In this document: positions 8,032-14,909 of the stretch, in pieces | Layout of the letters: each line of letters starts with the position of its first letter | Position numbering within the stretch: the stretch's first letter is position 1 | From: Porphyromonadaceae bacterium UBA7141 | GTDB lineage: Bacteria > Bacteroidota > Bacteroidia > Bacteroidales > Muribaculaceae | DNA length: 27,217 nt | Assembly: GCA_002491945.1 (NCBI GenBank) | Contig: DKWX01000016.1 | Span: 1-27,217, forward strand | Direction: 5' to 3' | Notes under the pieces: model-generated | The model's database searches: none | The model's input: only the letters and a program-made list of their open reading frames with translations | What the model was told of the DNA's origin: nothing | Position numbers and translations under genes: made by a program

Positions 8032-9207
8032 GTGACCGACGCCGCACATGATGCCGCCGGACTTGCCGATGCCGAATGCCGCAATGCCGATGCCGACCGC
8101 CCGAAGGTGTCGGTGGTGAGCTATGTCCTGCGCGATGAGGAGGCCCTCGATGAATATATCGGCACCCTGATGGCTCAGGACTACCCTGACCTTGAGATTG
8201 TACTCGTGTGCGACGCTTCTGCCGAAGCGGCCGCTAAAATCGCGGAGAAATATGAAAATACCCCTCGGCTCCACATCACCTTCATCCCTCCGGGCTCTCA
8301 CAACCTGAGCAGAAGGAAACTGGCGCAGACTGTGGGCATCAAGGCCGCTTCGGGAGAAGTGGTGCTGCTCACATCATCATCCGTATTTCCCGTATCTACG
8401 CAATGGGTAGACCTCATGACAGCTCCATTCGCCACCGACTCCACAACGGCCGTCGCTCTCGGATATGTGCACACCTCTATCGATGACCTCAGCGGCGGCG
8501 GAAAATGGTACCGCCAGTTTGACCACCTGCTTGACTCGGCCCTTTGGATGGATGCCGCCATGACAGGCAATCCGTTCCGTGGCGACGGTTATAACATGGC
8601 ATTCAGGCGACAGCTCTTTTTCGACAATAAAGGCTACGCCTCTACCATACCTCTCATGGATGGCGACGACGATATCTTCATCCGGGAGCTGTCGCGCTTC
8701 GGACCGGTCGCATTGCGGCTCGCACCGGATGCCATACTCGATTCCCGATATGGCGAACAGTCCGACAGATGCTATGCCGAACTCAAGGACCGCCGGATTT
8801 TCACACGCCGCTATCTGCCCAAGGCCCCGTTCCGGTGCCAGGGATTCTTCTCCTGCTGCCAATGGGTGCTGCTGATATCCGTAATGGCGATACTGACATT
8901 GTGTATCCTCCCTCTGTGCGGTCATCAGTACGCCGGACTACTCACGGGGCTTCCATGGTGGATCATAAGGCTGACTCCAGAGCCTATGATCATTGACCGA
9001 TATCCGGTCATGGCCCTGACTGTGGCCGCACTTGCCGCCACGTGGGGTGTCGAAATCAGAACTTATCGGCGTCTTGCCCGCGCATTGGGCGCGGTCAGAC
9101 TATTCTGGGCTGTCATACCGTTCCTGCTATGGCGCCCCATCGGAGATTTTATATTCCGCATCAGTCACTTTGCCACCAGGAAGTCGCACTTCACCTGGCA
9201 GCGCTGA
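8032..9207 (+). CDS. Family 2 glycosyltransferase with C-terminal membrane helices (split N-terminus)
   Basis: The 391-aa frame contains a GT-A fold start VSVVSYVLRDEEALDEYIGTL (about 25-45) and DLEIVLVCDAS, then GDGYNMAFRR (about 183-192) and DGDDDIFIREL (about 207-217), which matches the ED-type catalytic region. Three or four hydrophobic segments follow (WVLLISVMAILTLCILPLCG, then 320-375). The acceptor and sugar are unknown. Where the family usually has a DxD-type metal-binding motif (TDADC), this protein has LTSSSVFP, so the metal or donor site looks altered. The nominal GTG start at 8032 directly follows the TGA ending the upstream in-frame helix. The gene may be a decaying copy, or it may be translated by reinitiation. 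Confidence 0.75.
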   Translation: MTDAAHDAAGLADAECRNADADRPKVSVVSYVLRDEEALDEYIGTLMAQDYPDLEIVLVCDASAEAAAKIAEKYENTPRLHITFIPPGSHNLSRRKLAQTVGIKAASGEVVLLTSSSVFPVSTQWVDLMTAPFATDSTTAVALGYVHTSIDDLSGGGKWYRQFDHLLDSALWMDAAMTGNPFRGDGYNMAFRRQLFFDNKGYASTIPLMDGDDDIFIRELSRFGPVALRLAPDAILDSRYGEQSDRCYAELKDRRIFTRRYLPKAPFRCQGFFSCCQWVLLISVMAILTLCILPLCGHQYAGLLTGLPWWIIRLTPEPMIIDRYPVMALTVAALAATWGVEIRTYRRLARALGAVRLFWAVIPFLLWRPIGDFIFRISHFATRKSHFTWQR

Positions 9208-9219
9208 TTACGGCGGATG

Positions 9220-9251
9220 TTTGCTTATTTCGGCTTTTATTGTTAATTTTG
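9220..9251 (+). promoter_or_regulatory. Bacteroidetes-type promoter, nearly leaderless
   Basis: TTTG (9220-9223), a 20-bp spacer and TAATTTTG (9244-9251) fit the -33/-7 consensus. The ATG of the next gene starts at 9257, only 6 bp after the -7 box, so transcription should start at or within a few bases of the start codon. Confidence 0.75.
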
Positions 9252-9256
9252 CCACT

Positions 9257-10195
9257 ATGGAGGAAATCATACCGAAAATCGACCGTGACCTGATTCTGGC
9301 TGAACTCACCGATGAGCGTCTGCTACGGCATACAAACAAGGCCCACAACCGCCTCTACGTGGTCGATGCCTATACCGCTCCGAACACGATGCGCGAAATC
9401 GGGCGCCTGCGTGAAATCGCTTTCCGTGCCGCCGGCGGCGGCACCGGGAAGAGTTGCGACATCGATGAGTATGATCTGATGCAACCTCCCTGCCGACAGC
9501 TGATTGTCTGGGACCCCGACCATCTGGAAATAGCCGGCGGCTACCGCTTCATACTAGGTCAGGATGTAGTCGTCTCTGACGGTGTGCCACGCATAGCCAC
9601 CGCTCATATGTTTGACTTCTCCGAGAGATTCCTCTCCGAAATACTTCCTGGCACTATCGAACTGGGACGCTCTTTTGTGGCCACCGACTATCAGGCCTCC
9701 GGGAAAGGGCAGAAGGCTCTTTATGTGCTCGACAATCTCTGGGACGGACTGGGAGCGCTCACCGTAATCTATCCGCAGATACATTATCTTTTCGGCAAGG
9801 TCACGATGTATCCATCTTTCGGACAGCATGAACGCGACCTGATTCTCTGCTTTCTGAAAAAGCACTTTCCCGACCCCGACCATCTGGTCACTCCGCGCAA
9901 TCCGCTGAGGTGCGGTGCCGACATGCCCGAAGTGAGGGGCGTTTTCACCGGAGCCGACTTCCGCGAGGATTACAAGATACTGCATTCACTTATCCGGCAG
10001 TCGAACAAGAATATCCCGCCGCTGGTGAACGCCTATATGTCGCTCTCGCCGACGATGAGAATGTTTGGCACGGCCATCAACGATGAATTCGGAAATGTCG
10101 AGGAGACCGGCATATTCTTCAAGATTTCCGATATCTTCGAAGAGAAGAAACGCCGCCATATCGGCACATATACCCCCTCTTCTATATCCGGATGA
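9257..10195 (+). CDS. GNAT-type N-acyltransferase of the OlsB/GlsB (aminolipid) family
   Basis: A 312-aa protein of the hemolysin-like/OlsB acyltransferase family, which transfers a 3-hydroxyacyl group to an amino acid to start ornithine- or glycine-lipid synthesis. In Bacteroides thetaiotaomicron the homologous GlsB makes N-acyl-glycine; the substrate here is inferred. Motifs are IGRLREIAFRAAGGGTGKS (about 48-66), DIDEYD (68-73), LIVWDPDHLEIAGGYRFIL, and ELGRSFV (about 135-141). The open frame extends back to 9032, inside the glycosyltransferase, but the ATG at 9257 sits just after a strong promoter and starts the conserved region. The second enzyme of the pathway (PlsC-like GlsA) is not in the window. 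Neighbouring pldA also acts on membrane lipid. Confidence 0.8.
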   Translation: MEEIIPKIDRDLILAELTDERLLRHTNKAHNRLYVVDAYTAPNTMREIGRLREIAFRAAGGGTGKSCDIDEYDLMQPPCRQLIVWDPDHLEIAGGYRFILGQDVVVSDGVPRIATAHMFDFSERFLSEILPGTIELGRSFVATDYQASGKGQKALYVLDNLWDGLGALTVIYPQIHYLFGKVTMYPSFGQHERDLILCFLKKHFPDPDHLVTPRNPLRCGADMPEVRGVFTGADFREDYKILHSLIRQSNKNIPPLVNAYMSLSPTMRMFGTAINDEFGNVEETGIFFKISDIFEEKKRRHIGTYTPSSISG

Positions 10196-10408
10196 GTGTC
10201 ACGTGGCGATATCCTCTCTGTGGCGAATACTTAACACAGTAGCCTACCCGCCTATGCGGTCGATTAAAGGCATTATAGATGCCTGAATATTAATGTAGAC
10301 TGACATTTTAAGACTCAGGCACACGCATTCTGCAGGTCTGGATAAAATGTATAAACAGATTCAAAGTCCCGGTTCTGATGCCGACAGTCAGTGAAATGAA
10401 TATAATAT

Positions 10409-10448
10409 TCGGATTCTTTTTTGCCGCATCCGGCAAAAAAAGAGCCGA
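10409..10448. other. Long imperfect hairpin with T-run/A-run stem
   Basis: TTTTTTGCCG (10417-10426) pairs with CGGCAAAAAA from 10431 around CATC. Pairing continues outward through C416:G442 and TCGG (10409-10412)/CCGA (10445-10448) with small bulges. The T-run lies on the 5' side and the A-run on the 3' side on both strands, the opposite of a terminator, so it is a structured element rather than an intrinsic terminator. Confidence 0.55.
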
Positions 10449-10455
10449 CAGATTG

Positions 10456-10466
10456 TAAGTAAGTGT
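10456..10466 (-). repeat. Interspersed motif, copy 5 (minus orientation, exact core)
   Basis: The minus strand reads GAACACTTACTTAC, identical over 14 bases to copy 1. No minus-strand gene lies nearby that it could serve. Confidence 0.6.
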
Positions 10467-10626
10467 TCTGATCCTGGTCTTACAATATATGAGGGCTTGT
10501 TTTTTAATCGATTCCGGTGCGCAGCCAAAGAGAATATGTTCTACTGAGCGACAAGCCGGAATAGAGGGGACAGGAGCCTCCGATTATAGAAAAGATTTCC
10601 TTTCACCGACTATCGTTTAAAATCGG

Positions 10627-10637
10627 ACACTTACCAT
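10627..10637 (+). repeat. Interspersed motif, copy 6, upstream of legB
   Basis: GGACACTTACCATA, preceded by ACTATCGTTTAAAATC, lies 17 bp before the legB ATG. The extended sequence (10609-10638) matches the reverse complement of 724-755 over about 30 bases with only a few differences. Confidence 0.6.
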
Positions 10638-10654
10638 AATAAAGCACATCACAA

Positions 10655-11632
10655 ATGAAAAACATAGCAATCACCGGCGCCGACGGTTTTATCGGCAGCC
10701 ATCTCACAGAGGCCCTGCTGGCCGAGGGATGCCACGTAAAGGCACTCGCTCAGTACAACTCATTCAACAACTGGGGATGGCTCGAACAGGTATCGCATCC
10801 GGAACTCGAAGTGGTGACCGGCGATGTGCGCGACCCCAATTTCTGCCGTGAGTTCGTAAAGGGAGCCGACACGGTGTTCCATCTTGCCGCTCTGATAGCC
10901 ATTCCCTATTCCTATGTGGCCCCCGATTCTTATATCGACACCAACGTAAAAGGGACTCTCAATATCTGTCAGGCCTGCCGCGATGCCGCGACAGAGCGGC
11001 TTCTCATCACCTCCACATCCGAGGTCTACGGCACCGCCATGCGTGTGCCGATCGACGAGTCGCATCCGCGTCAGCCACAATCTCCCTATTCCGCATCCAA
11101 AATCGGGGCCGACGCCATAGCCATGAGCTTCTTCAACGCATTCGGACTCCCGATGACTCTTGTCAGACCCTTCAACACATATGGCCCGCGTCAGTCTGCC
11201 AGAGCCATAATACCCACAATCATCTCGCAGATCGCCACCGGACAGAGGGTAATAAAGGTGGGCGACCTCTCCCCTACGCGCGACTTCAACTACGTGGCCG
11301 ACACCTGCCGCGGATTCATCGAGATAGCACGTAGCCCGCTCACTGTCGGTGAGGAGGTCAACATCGCCACCGGCACGGAAGTGACCATGCAGCAGACTCT
11401 CGACACAATTGCACGCATCATGAATGCCGACATCACATGGGAGCGCGACCCGGCACGCATACGCCCCTCGAAAAGCGAGGTGTTCCGCCTATGCGGCGAC
11501 AACACGAAAATCAAAAACCTTACCGGATGGAGTCCGCAGGTATCGCTCGAAGAGGGGCTGCGCCGCACTGTCGAATGGTTTACCACTCCCGGAAATCTCG
11601 CCGGATATAAAACCGGCATATATAACGTATGA
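10655..11632 (+). CDS. legB: LegB-like NAD(P)-dependent sugar-nucleotide 4,6-dehydratase
   Basis: A 325-aa extended short-chain dehydrogenase/reductase. It has the NAD-binding loop GADGFIGSH (8-16), STSEVYG (120-126) and the catalytic YSASK (145-149), plus RPFNTYGPRQSARAIIPT, typical of the LegB/ArnA-like subgroup. Family members convert UDP-GlcNAc (or its GDP analogue) to the 4-keto-6-deoxy sugar, the first step to legionaminic acid. The aminotransferase (LegC) and acetyltransferase (LegH) that would follow are not in the window, so the exact product is uncertain. The stop overlaps the next start (ATGA, 11629-11632). Confidence 0.8.
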   Translation: MKNIAITGADGFIGSHLTEALLAEGCHVKALAQYNSFNNWGWLEQVSHPELEVVTGDVRDPNFCREFVKGADTVFHLAALIAIPYSYVAPDSYIDTNVKGTLNICQACRDAATERLLITSTSEVYGTAMRVPIDESHPRQPQSPYSASKIGADAIAMSFFNAFGLPMTLVRPFNTYGPRQSARAIIPTIISQIATGQRVIKVGDLSPTRDFNYVADTCRGFIEIARSPLTVGEEVNIATGTEVTMQQTLDTIARIMNADITWERDPARIRPSKSEVFRLCGDNTKIKNLTGWSPQVSLEEGLRRTVEWFTTPGNLAGYKTGIYNV

Positions 11633-12585
11633 GCAACAAGACTATCAACATACTCATGCTCGGGGGCGCCCGGCGTGTATCCATGGCAGAGCAGCTGATC
11701 CGATCGGCCAAGCGTCTGGGCCATGATGTGAAACTTATCAGCTACGAGCTGCAGAAGGAAGTGCCTATCGCCGTGGTGGCGGAAGTGGTGATCGGACCGA
11801 AATGGTCGGATCCCGGCGTTGTCGATGATATCTGCAACCTGTGCCGCGAAAAGGGAGTGGATATAATCCTGCCATTCGTCGACGGCGCGATTGAAGTGGC
11901 GGCACGCTGCCGCGAGCACCTGCCCGATGTATTCATCCCTGTGGTGGAAAGCGGGCTGGCCGGAAGAATGTTTGATAAAATCGAGGCCGCCAAGCTATTC
12001 AAGGAGGCTCGTATCCCGATACCGCGCACATATACTGCCATCAACGCCGAGATGCCCGCAATCGCCAAGCCGCGACGCGGATCGGCATCACGCGGCATTA
12101 AGGTGTTCCACAATATCGACGAACTCATGCATCTCGACAATCTCCAGGAATATCTGGTGCAGGAGTATATCGAACACAACCGGGAATACACCGTCGACTG
12201 CTACGTGTCGCAGAGCGGAGAAATCCTCGCCACTGTGCCTCGTCTCAGGATAGAGGTGATGGGGGGAGAAGTGACACGCACACGCACCGTCCGCAATTCA
12301 ACCCTCATCGACATGAGCCGCGAGGTGCTAACCGTGTTCGGATTCCGCGGACCGGTGACTCTGCAGTTTCTTGAAGACACCGACTCCGGACGATTCCTTC
12401 TCATGGAAATCAATCCCCGACTCGGTGGCGGCGTCATATGCTCTATTTTCGCGGGGGTTCCGATCACCGACTATATCATTCTCGAAGCCCTCGGCTCTCC
12501 CGTCTATCCTACTCTCGACTGGAGTGCCGACACTCTGATGGCACGCTATCAGAAGGAAGTTATCTTCTTCAACTCCGGGAAGTAG
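11629..12585 (+). CDS. ATP-grasp ligase in nonulosonate cluster
   Basis: A 318-aa ATP-grasp protein of the carbamoyl-phosphate-synthase-like/PylC-like type. It has an N-terminal pre-ATP-grasp fold (INILMLGGARRVSMAEQL), a nucleotide-binding lysine segment AKPRRGSASRGIK (146-158), VQEYIEHNREYTVD (177-190), and the metal-binding MEINPRLGGGV (259-269). Such enzymes join a carboxylate to an amine or thiol through an acyl phosphate. Its position between legB and neuB suggests it modifies the sugar, for example by adding an amino acid or another acyl group, or makes a precursor; the substrate is not readable. The ATGA overlap with legB implies coupled translation. Confidence 0.75.
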   Translation: MSNKTINILMLGGARRVSMAEQLIRSAKRLGHDVKLISYELQKEVPIAVVAEVVIGPKWSDPGVVDDICNLCREKGVDIILPFVDGAIEVAARCREHLPDVFIPVVESGLAGRMFDKIEAAKLFKEARIPIPRTYTAINAEMPAIAKPRRGSASRGIKVFHNIDELMHLDNLQEYLVQEYIEHNREYTVDCYVSQSGEILATVPRLRIEVMGGEVTRTRTVRNSTLIDMSREVLTVFGFRGPVTLQFLEDTDSGRFLLMEINPRLGGGVICSIFAGVPITDYIILEALGSPVYPTLDWSADTLMARYQKEVIFFNSGK

Positions 12586-12589
12586 ACTC

Positions 12590-12608
12590 TCCGGGTGCCG
12601 GCACCGGA
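12590..12608. other. GC-rich palindrome after the ATP-grasp gene
   Basis: TCCGG (12590-12594) and CCGGA (12604-12608) pair around the palindrome GTGCCGGCAC, just 4 bp past the stop codon. There is no T-tract. It may be a transcript-end hairpin, which would make neuB a separate unit. Confidence 0.4.
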
Positions 12609-12628
12609 CTGACTGCCCCCCGGTGGCG

Positions 12629-12639
12629 ACACTTACTTA
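12629..12639 (+). repeat. Interspersed motif, copy 7
   Basis: This is an exact ACACTTACTTA core, 25 bp upstream of the next copy, without the AT-rich 5' flank. Confidence 0.55.
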
Positions 12640-12645
12640 TCATTA

Positions 12646-12664
12646 AAATTTGAACACTTACTTA
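12646..12664 (+). repeat. Interspersed motif, copy 8, overlapping the neuB start
   Basis: AAATTTGAACACTTACTTA is identical over 19 bases to copy 1 (5-23). Its last A is the first base of the neuB ATG. No Shine-Dalgarno sequence fits between. If AAATTTG acts as a -7 box, the neuB transcript would be almost leaderless. Confidence 0.6.
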
Positions 12665-13695
12665 TGAGCAAACACACCATCATAATAGCCGAGGCCGGAG
12701 TCAACCATAACGGCGACCTCGGCATGGCCCGCGAGATGGTGCTCAAGGCCAGGGAGGCCGGAGCCGATTACGTCAAGTTCCAGACAGCTGTTCCTGAACT
12801 CGTGATATCGGCCTATGCCCCAAAAGCGGAGTATCAGAAGCACACCACCGGCGAGGCCCAGTCGCAGCTGGAGATGTGCAAGGCCATTCACCTCCCTCTC
12901 TGTGATTATGCCGGACTGAAGGCACTCTGCGAGGATGTGGGGATAGGATTCATGTCGACTCCGTTCGACCTGGTATCGATTGACTTGCTTGCCGACCTCG
13001 GACAGGACTATTTCAAAGTGCCAAGTGGCGAAATCACCAATCTCCCCTATCTGCGCAAGATTGCCGCGGCCGGGCGCCCGGTGATACTCTCCTGCGGCAT
13101 GGCCACGCTTGAAGAGACTGAAGATGCCGTGAAAATCCTCACAGGGTCGCATCCGCTCTATCCTTCGCAATCTCCGCTCACACGCGACGACATAACCGTG
13201 CTGCACTGCAACACACAGTATCCCACCCCCTATGCCGATGTCAATCTCAAAGCGATGCTCGAACTGCGCGAGCGGCTGGGAGTGCGTGTGGGATATTCAG
13301 ACCATACCTGCGGCATAGAAATCAGCCTTGCTGCGGCCGCTATGGGTGCGGAGGTAGTGGAGAAACACTTCACCCTCTCCCGCAGTCTGCCGGGGCCCGA
13401 CCACAAGGCCTCGATAGAGCCTCATGAACTGCGACTGCTCGTAAGCTCCATACGCAATATCGACGCTGCCCTCGGCGACGACCACAAGCATGTCACCGAC
13501 TCGGAACGCCCCAACATCACAGTGGCCCGCAAAAGCATAGTGGCCGCACGCCCCATACGCAAAGGTGAGACTCTCTGCGAGGAGAATATCACCGTCAAGC
13601 GTCCAGGCAACGGGATATCCCCCATGCGGTGGGACGAGATAATCGGCACACCCGCCTCTCGCGACTTCGATACCGACCAGCTTATCGAGCCATGA
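12664..13695 (+). CDS. neuB: NeuB-family nonulosonic acid synthase
   Basis: A 343-aa enzyme that condenses phosphoenolpyruvate with a 6-carbon N-acetyl sugar to a 9-carbon keto acid (sialic, legionaminic or related). The N-terminal TIM barrel shows AEAGVNHNGD (9-18), DYVKFQ (35-40), KVPSGEITNLP and GYSDHTCGIE, and it ends with EKHFTLSRSLPGPDHK. A C-terminal SAF/antifreeze-like domain covers about 286-343 (VARKSIVAARPIRKGE). Length and domain order are normal. With LegB nearby, a legionaminic-acid synthase (LegI) is as likely as a Neu5Ac synthase. The stop overlaps the neuC start (ATGA, 13692-13695). Confidence 0.92.
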   Translation: MSKHTIIIAEAGVNHNGDLGMAREMVLKAREAGADYVKFQTAVPELVISAYAPKAEYQKHTTGEAQSQLEMCKAIHLPLCDYAGLKALCEDVGIGFMSTPFDLVSIDLLADLGQDYFKVPSGEITNLPYLRKIAAAGRPVILSCGMATLEETEDAVKILTGSHPLYPSQSPLTRDDITVLHCNTQYPTPYADVNLKAMLELRERLGVRVGYSDHTCGIEISLAAAAMGAEVVEKHFTLSRSLPGPDHKASIEPHELRLLVSSIRNIDAALGDDHKHVTDSERPNITVARKSIVAARPIRKGETLCEENITVKRPGNGISPMRWDEIIGTPASRDFDTDQLIEP

Positions 13696-14840
13696 ACATA
13701 GCCATCGCCACAGGCACCCGCGCCGACTGGGGGCTCCTTCATCCTCTGGCCGAGGCTCTACGCCGTCGCGACACAGAGCCTGTCATATTGGCCACACATC
13801 AGCATCTGATGCCGCAGATGGGGCACACGCTTGCCGAAATCATTGCCGATGGATTCACTCCGGCCCGGACAATCCCGGCCTTCGGATCCCCGGCCGAAAT
13901 AATGGCCATGGCGGCAAAAGGGTTTGCCGAGGCTCTGCTCCCGCACAATCCGGACGCTCTCGTGATTCTGGGCGACAGATGCGAGATGCTCGGCGCCGCT
14001 TCGGCCGCTATGCTATCAGGGGTGCCGGTGGTGCATATTGCCGGAGGCACCGTCTCCGAAGGGGCCTTCGATGACTCTGTGCGTCACGCAATAACAAAAA
14101 TGGCCACTCTGCATTTCCCGGAGACCGAAATGTGTGCCCAAAGGATATTGCAAATGGGTGAAGACCCTGCAAATGTGGTCACAGCCGGTGCTCTGGGAGT
14201 GAGCAACACTCTCTCTGTGCAACGCATGGACCGCCACGCGCTGGCCGCATCTCTCGACGGATGGGACCCCGGCGTACACTTCCTTGTGGTGACACTCCAT
14301 GCAGCGACACTCGCCGATGGCAATCCGCTCTCCGTGCAGCGCGGAATGCTCGACGCTCTGTGGAGCCTCCCTCCGGAATGGCGGATGCTCATCACGTATC
14401 CCAACAGTGATGTCGATCCGGCTCCGCTGATAGCCGGACTACATGAATTCGAATCTCAGGCCGGCGGGCGGGTCAAGGTTGTCCCGTCGCTCGGAAGAGT
14501 GCGATATATCTCGGCTGTGGCTATGGCCTCAGGGGTGGTGGGGAACAGTTCAAGCGCCCTTGTGGAAGTGCCTTCGCTCGGCACTCCGTCGCTCGACATC
14601 GGCACACGCCAGCAGGGGCGCGAGCATGGGCCGTCGGTGCTGCATTGCGGCACCTCAAGAGACGACATCCGCCACGGGCTCGACATTCTGCTCGACCGGG
14701 CCATGCAGTCGCTTGCCCGCGAATGCGTCAATCCTTACTTTCGTCCTGACACTCCGGCCATAATCGCCGACCGGATTCTATCCTACCCCTTCCGCCGGTT
14801 TCCGGCCAAACATTTCCATGGCTTTCCCGAGAAGTCATGA
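13692..14840 (+). CDS. neuC: NeuC/LegG-type hydrolysing UDP-sugar 2-epimerase
   Basis: A 382-aa enzyme with a GT-B fold that epimerises C2 and hydrolyses a UDP-GlcNAc-type donor to give free ManNAc or its 2,4-diacetamido-6-deoxy equivalent, the substrate of NeuB. Signatures are ATGTRADWGLL (6-16), ILGDRCEML, HIAGGTVSEGAFDDSVRHAI, and the UDP-binding segment GNSSSALVEVPSLGTPS followed by DIGTRQQGREHG. I chose ATG 13692 over the 13629 frame opening because it starts the conserved motif and overlaps the neuB stop. Sequence alone does not separate NeuC from LegG specificity. Confidence 0.9.
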   Translation: MNIAIATGTRADWGLLHPLAEALRRRDTEPVILATHQHLMPQMGHTLAEIIADGFTPARTIPAFGSPAEIMAMAAKGFAEALLPHNPDALVILGDRCEMLGAASAAMLSGVPVVHIAGGTVSEGAFDDSVRHAITKMATLHFPETEMCAQRILQMGEDPANVVTAGALGVSNTLSVQRMDRHALAASLDGWDPGVHFLVVTLHAATLADGNPLSVQRGMLDALWSLPPEWRMLITYPNSDVDPAPLIAGLHEFESQAGGRVKVVPSLGRVRYISAVAMASGVVGNSSSALVEVPSLGTPSLDIGTRQQGREHGPSVLHCGTSRDDIRHGLDILLDRAMQSLARECVNPYFRPDTPAIIADRILSYPFRRFPAKHFHGFPEKS

Positions 14841-14909
14841 CATGCCGGAAGAGGCCGGCTATGAGCGGAATCAATCTCTCTCACCCTTTCGAATATATAT
14901 ATTCCGATA

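Larger units (their letters stand above)
10196..10654. other. 459-bp AT-rich intergenic region with hairpins and two inverted motif copies
   Basis: No coding frame here is convincing. At 10268-10284 AGGCAT/ATGCCT form a hairpin. Its 3' arm (GCCT, 10281-10284) could instead pair with TCAGGC at 10315-10320, enclosing an AATGT/ACATT stem (10292-10307). A long hairpin lies at 10409-10448. An inverted pair of motif copies (10456-10466 minus; 10627-10637 plus) bounds the last 180 bp before legB. I found no perfect TAnnTTTG box for legB. Confidence 0.5.

Noticed and set aside
10065..10286. 73-codon plus frame running from the acyltransferase gene into the intergenic region
   Set aside because: It mostly overlaps the acyltransferase in another frame, lacks a start signal and has a low-complexity basic composition. 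I treat it as a shadow frame.
10409..10448. Hairpin taken as a bidirectional rho-independent terminator
   Set aside because: The T-run precedes the GC stem and the A-run follows it on both strands. A terminator needs Ts after the stem.
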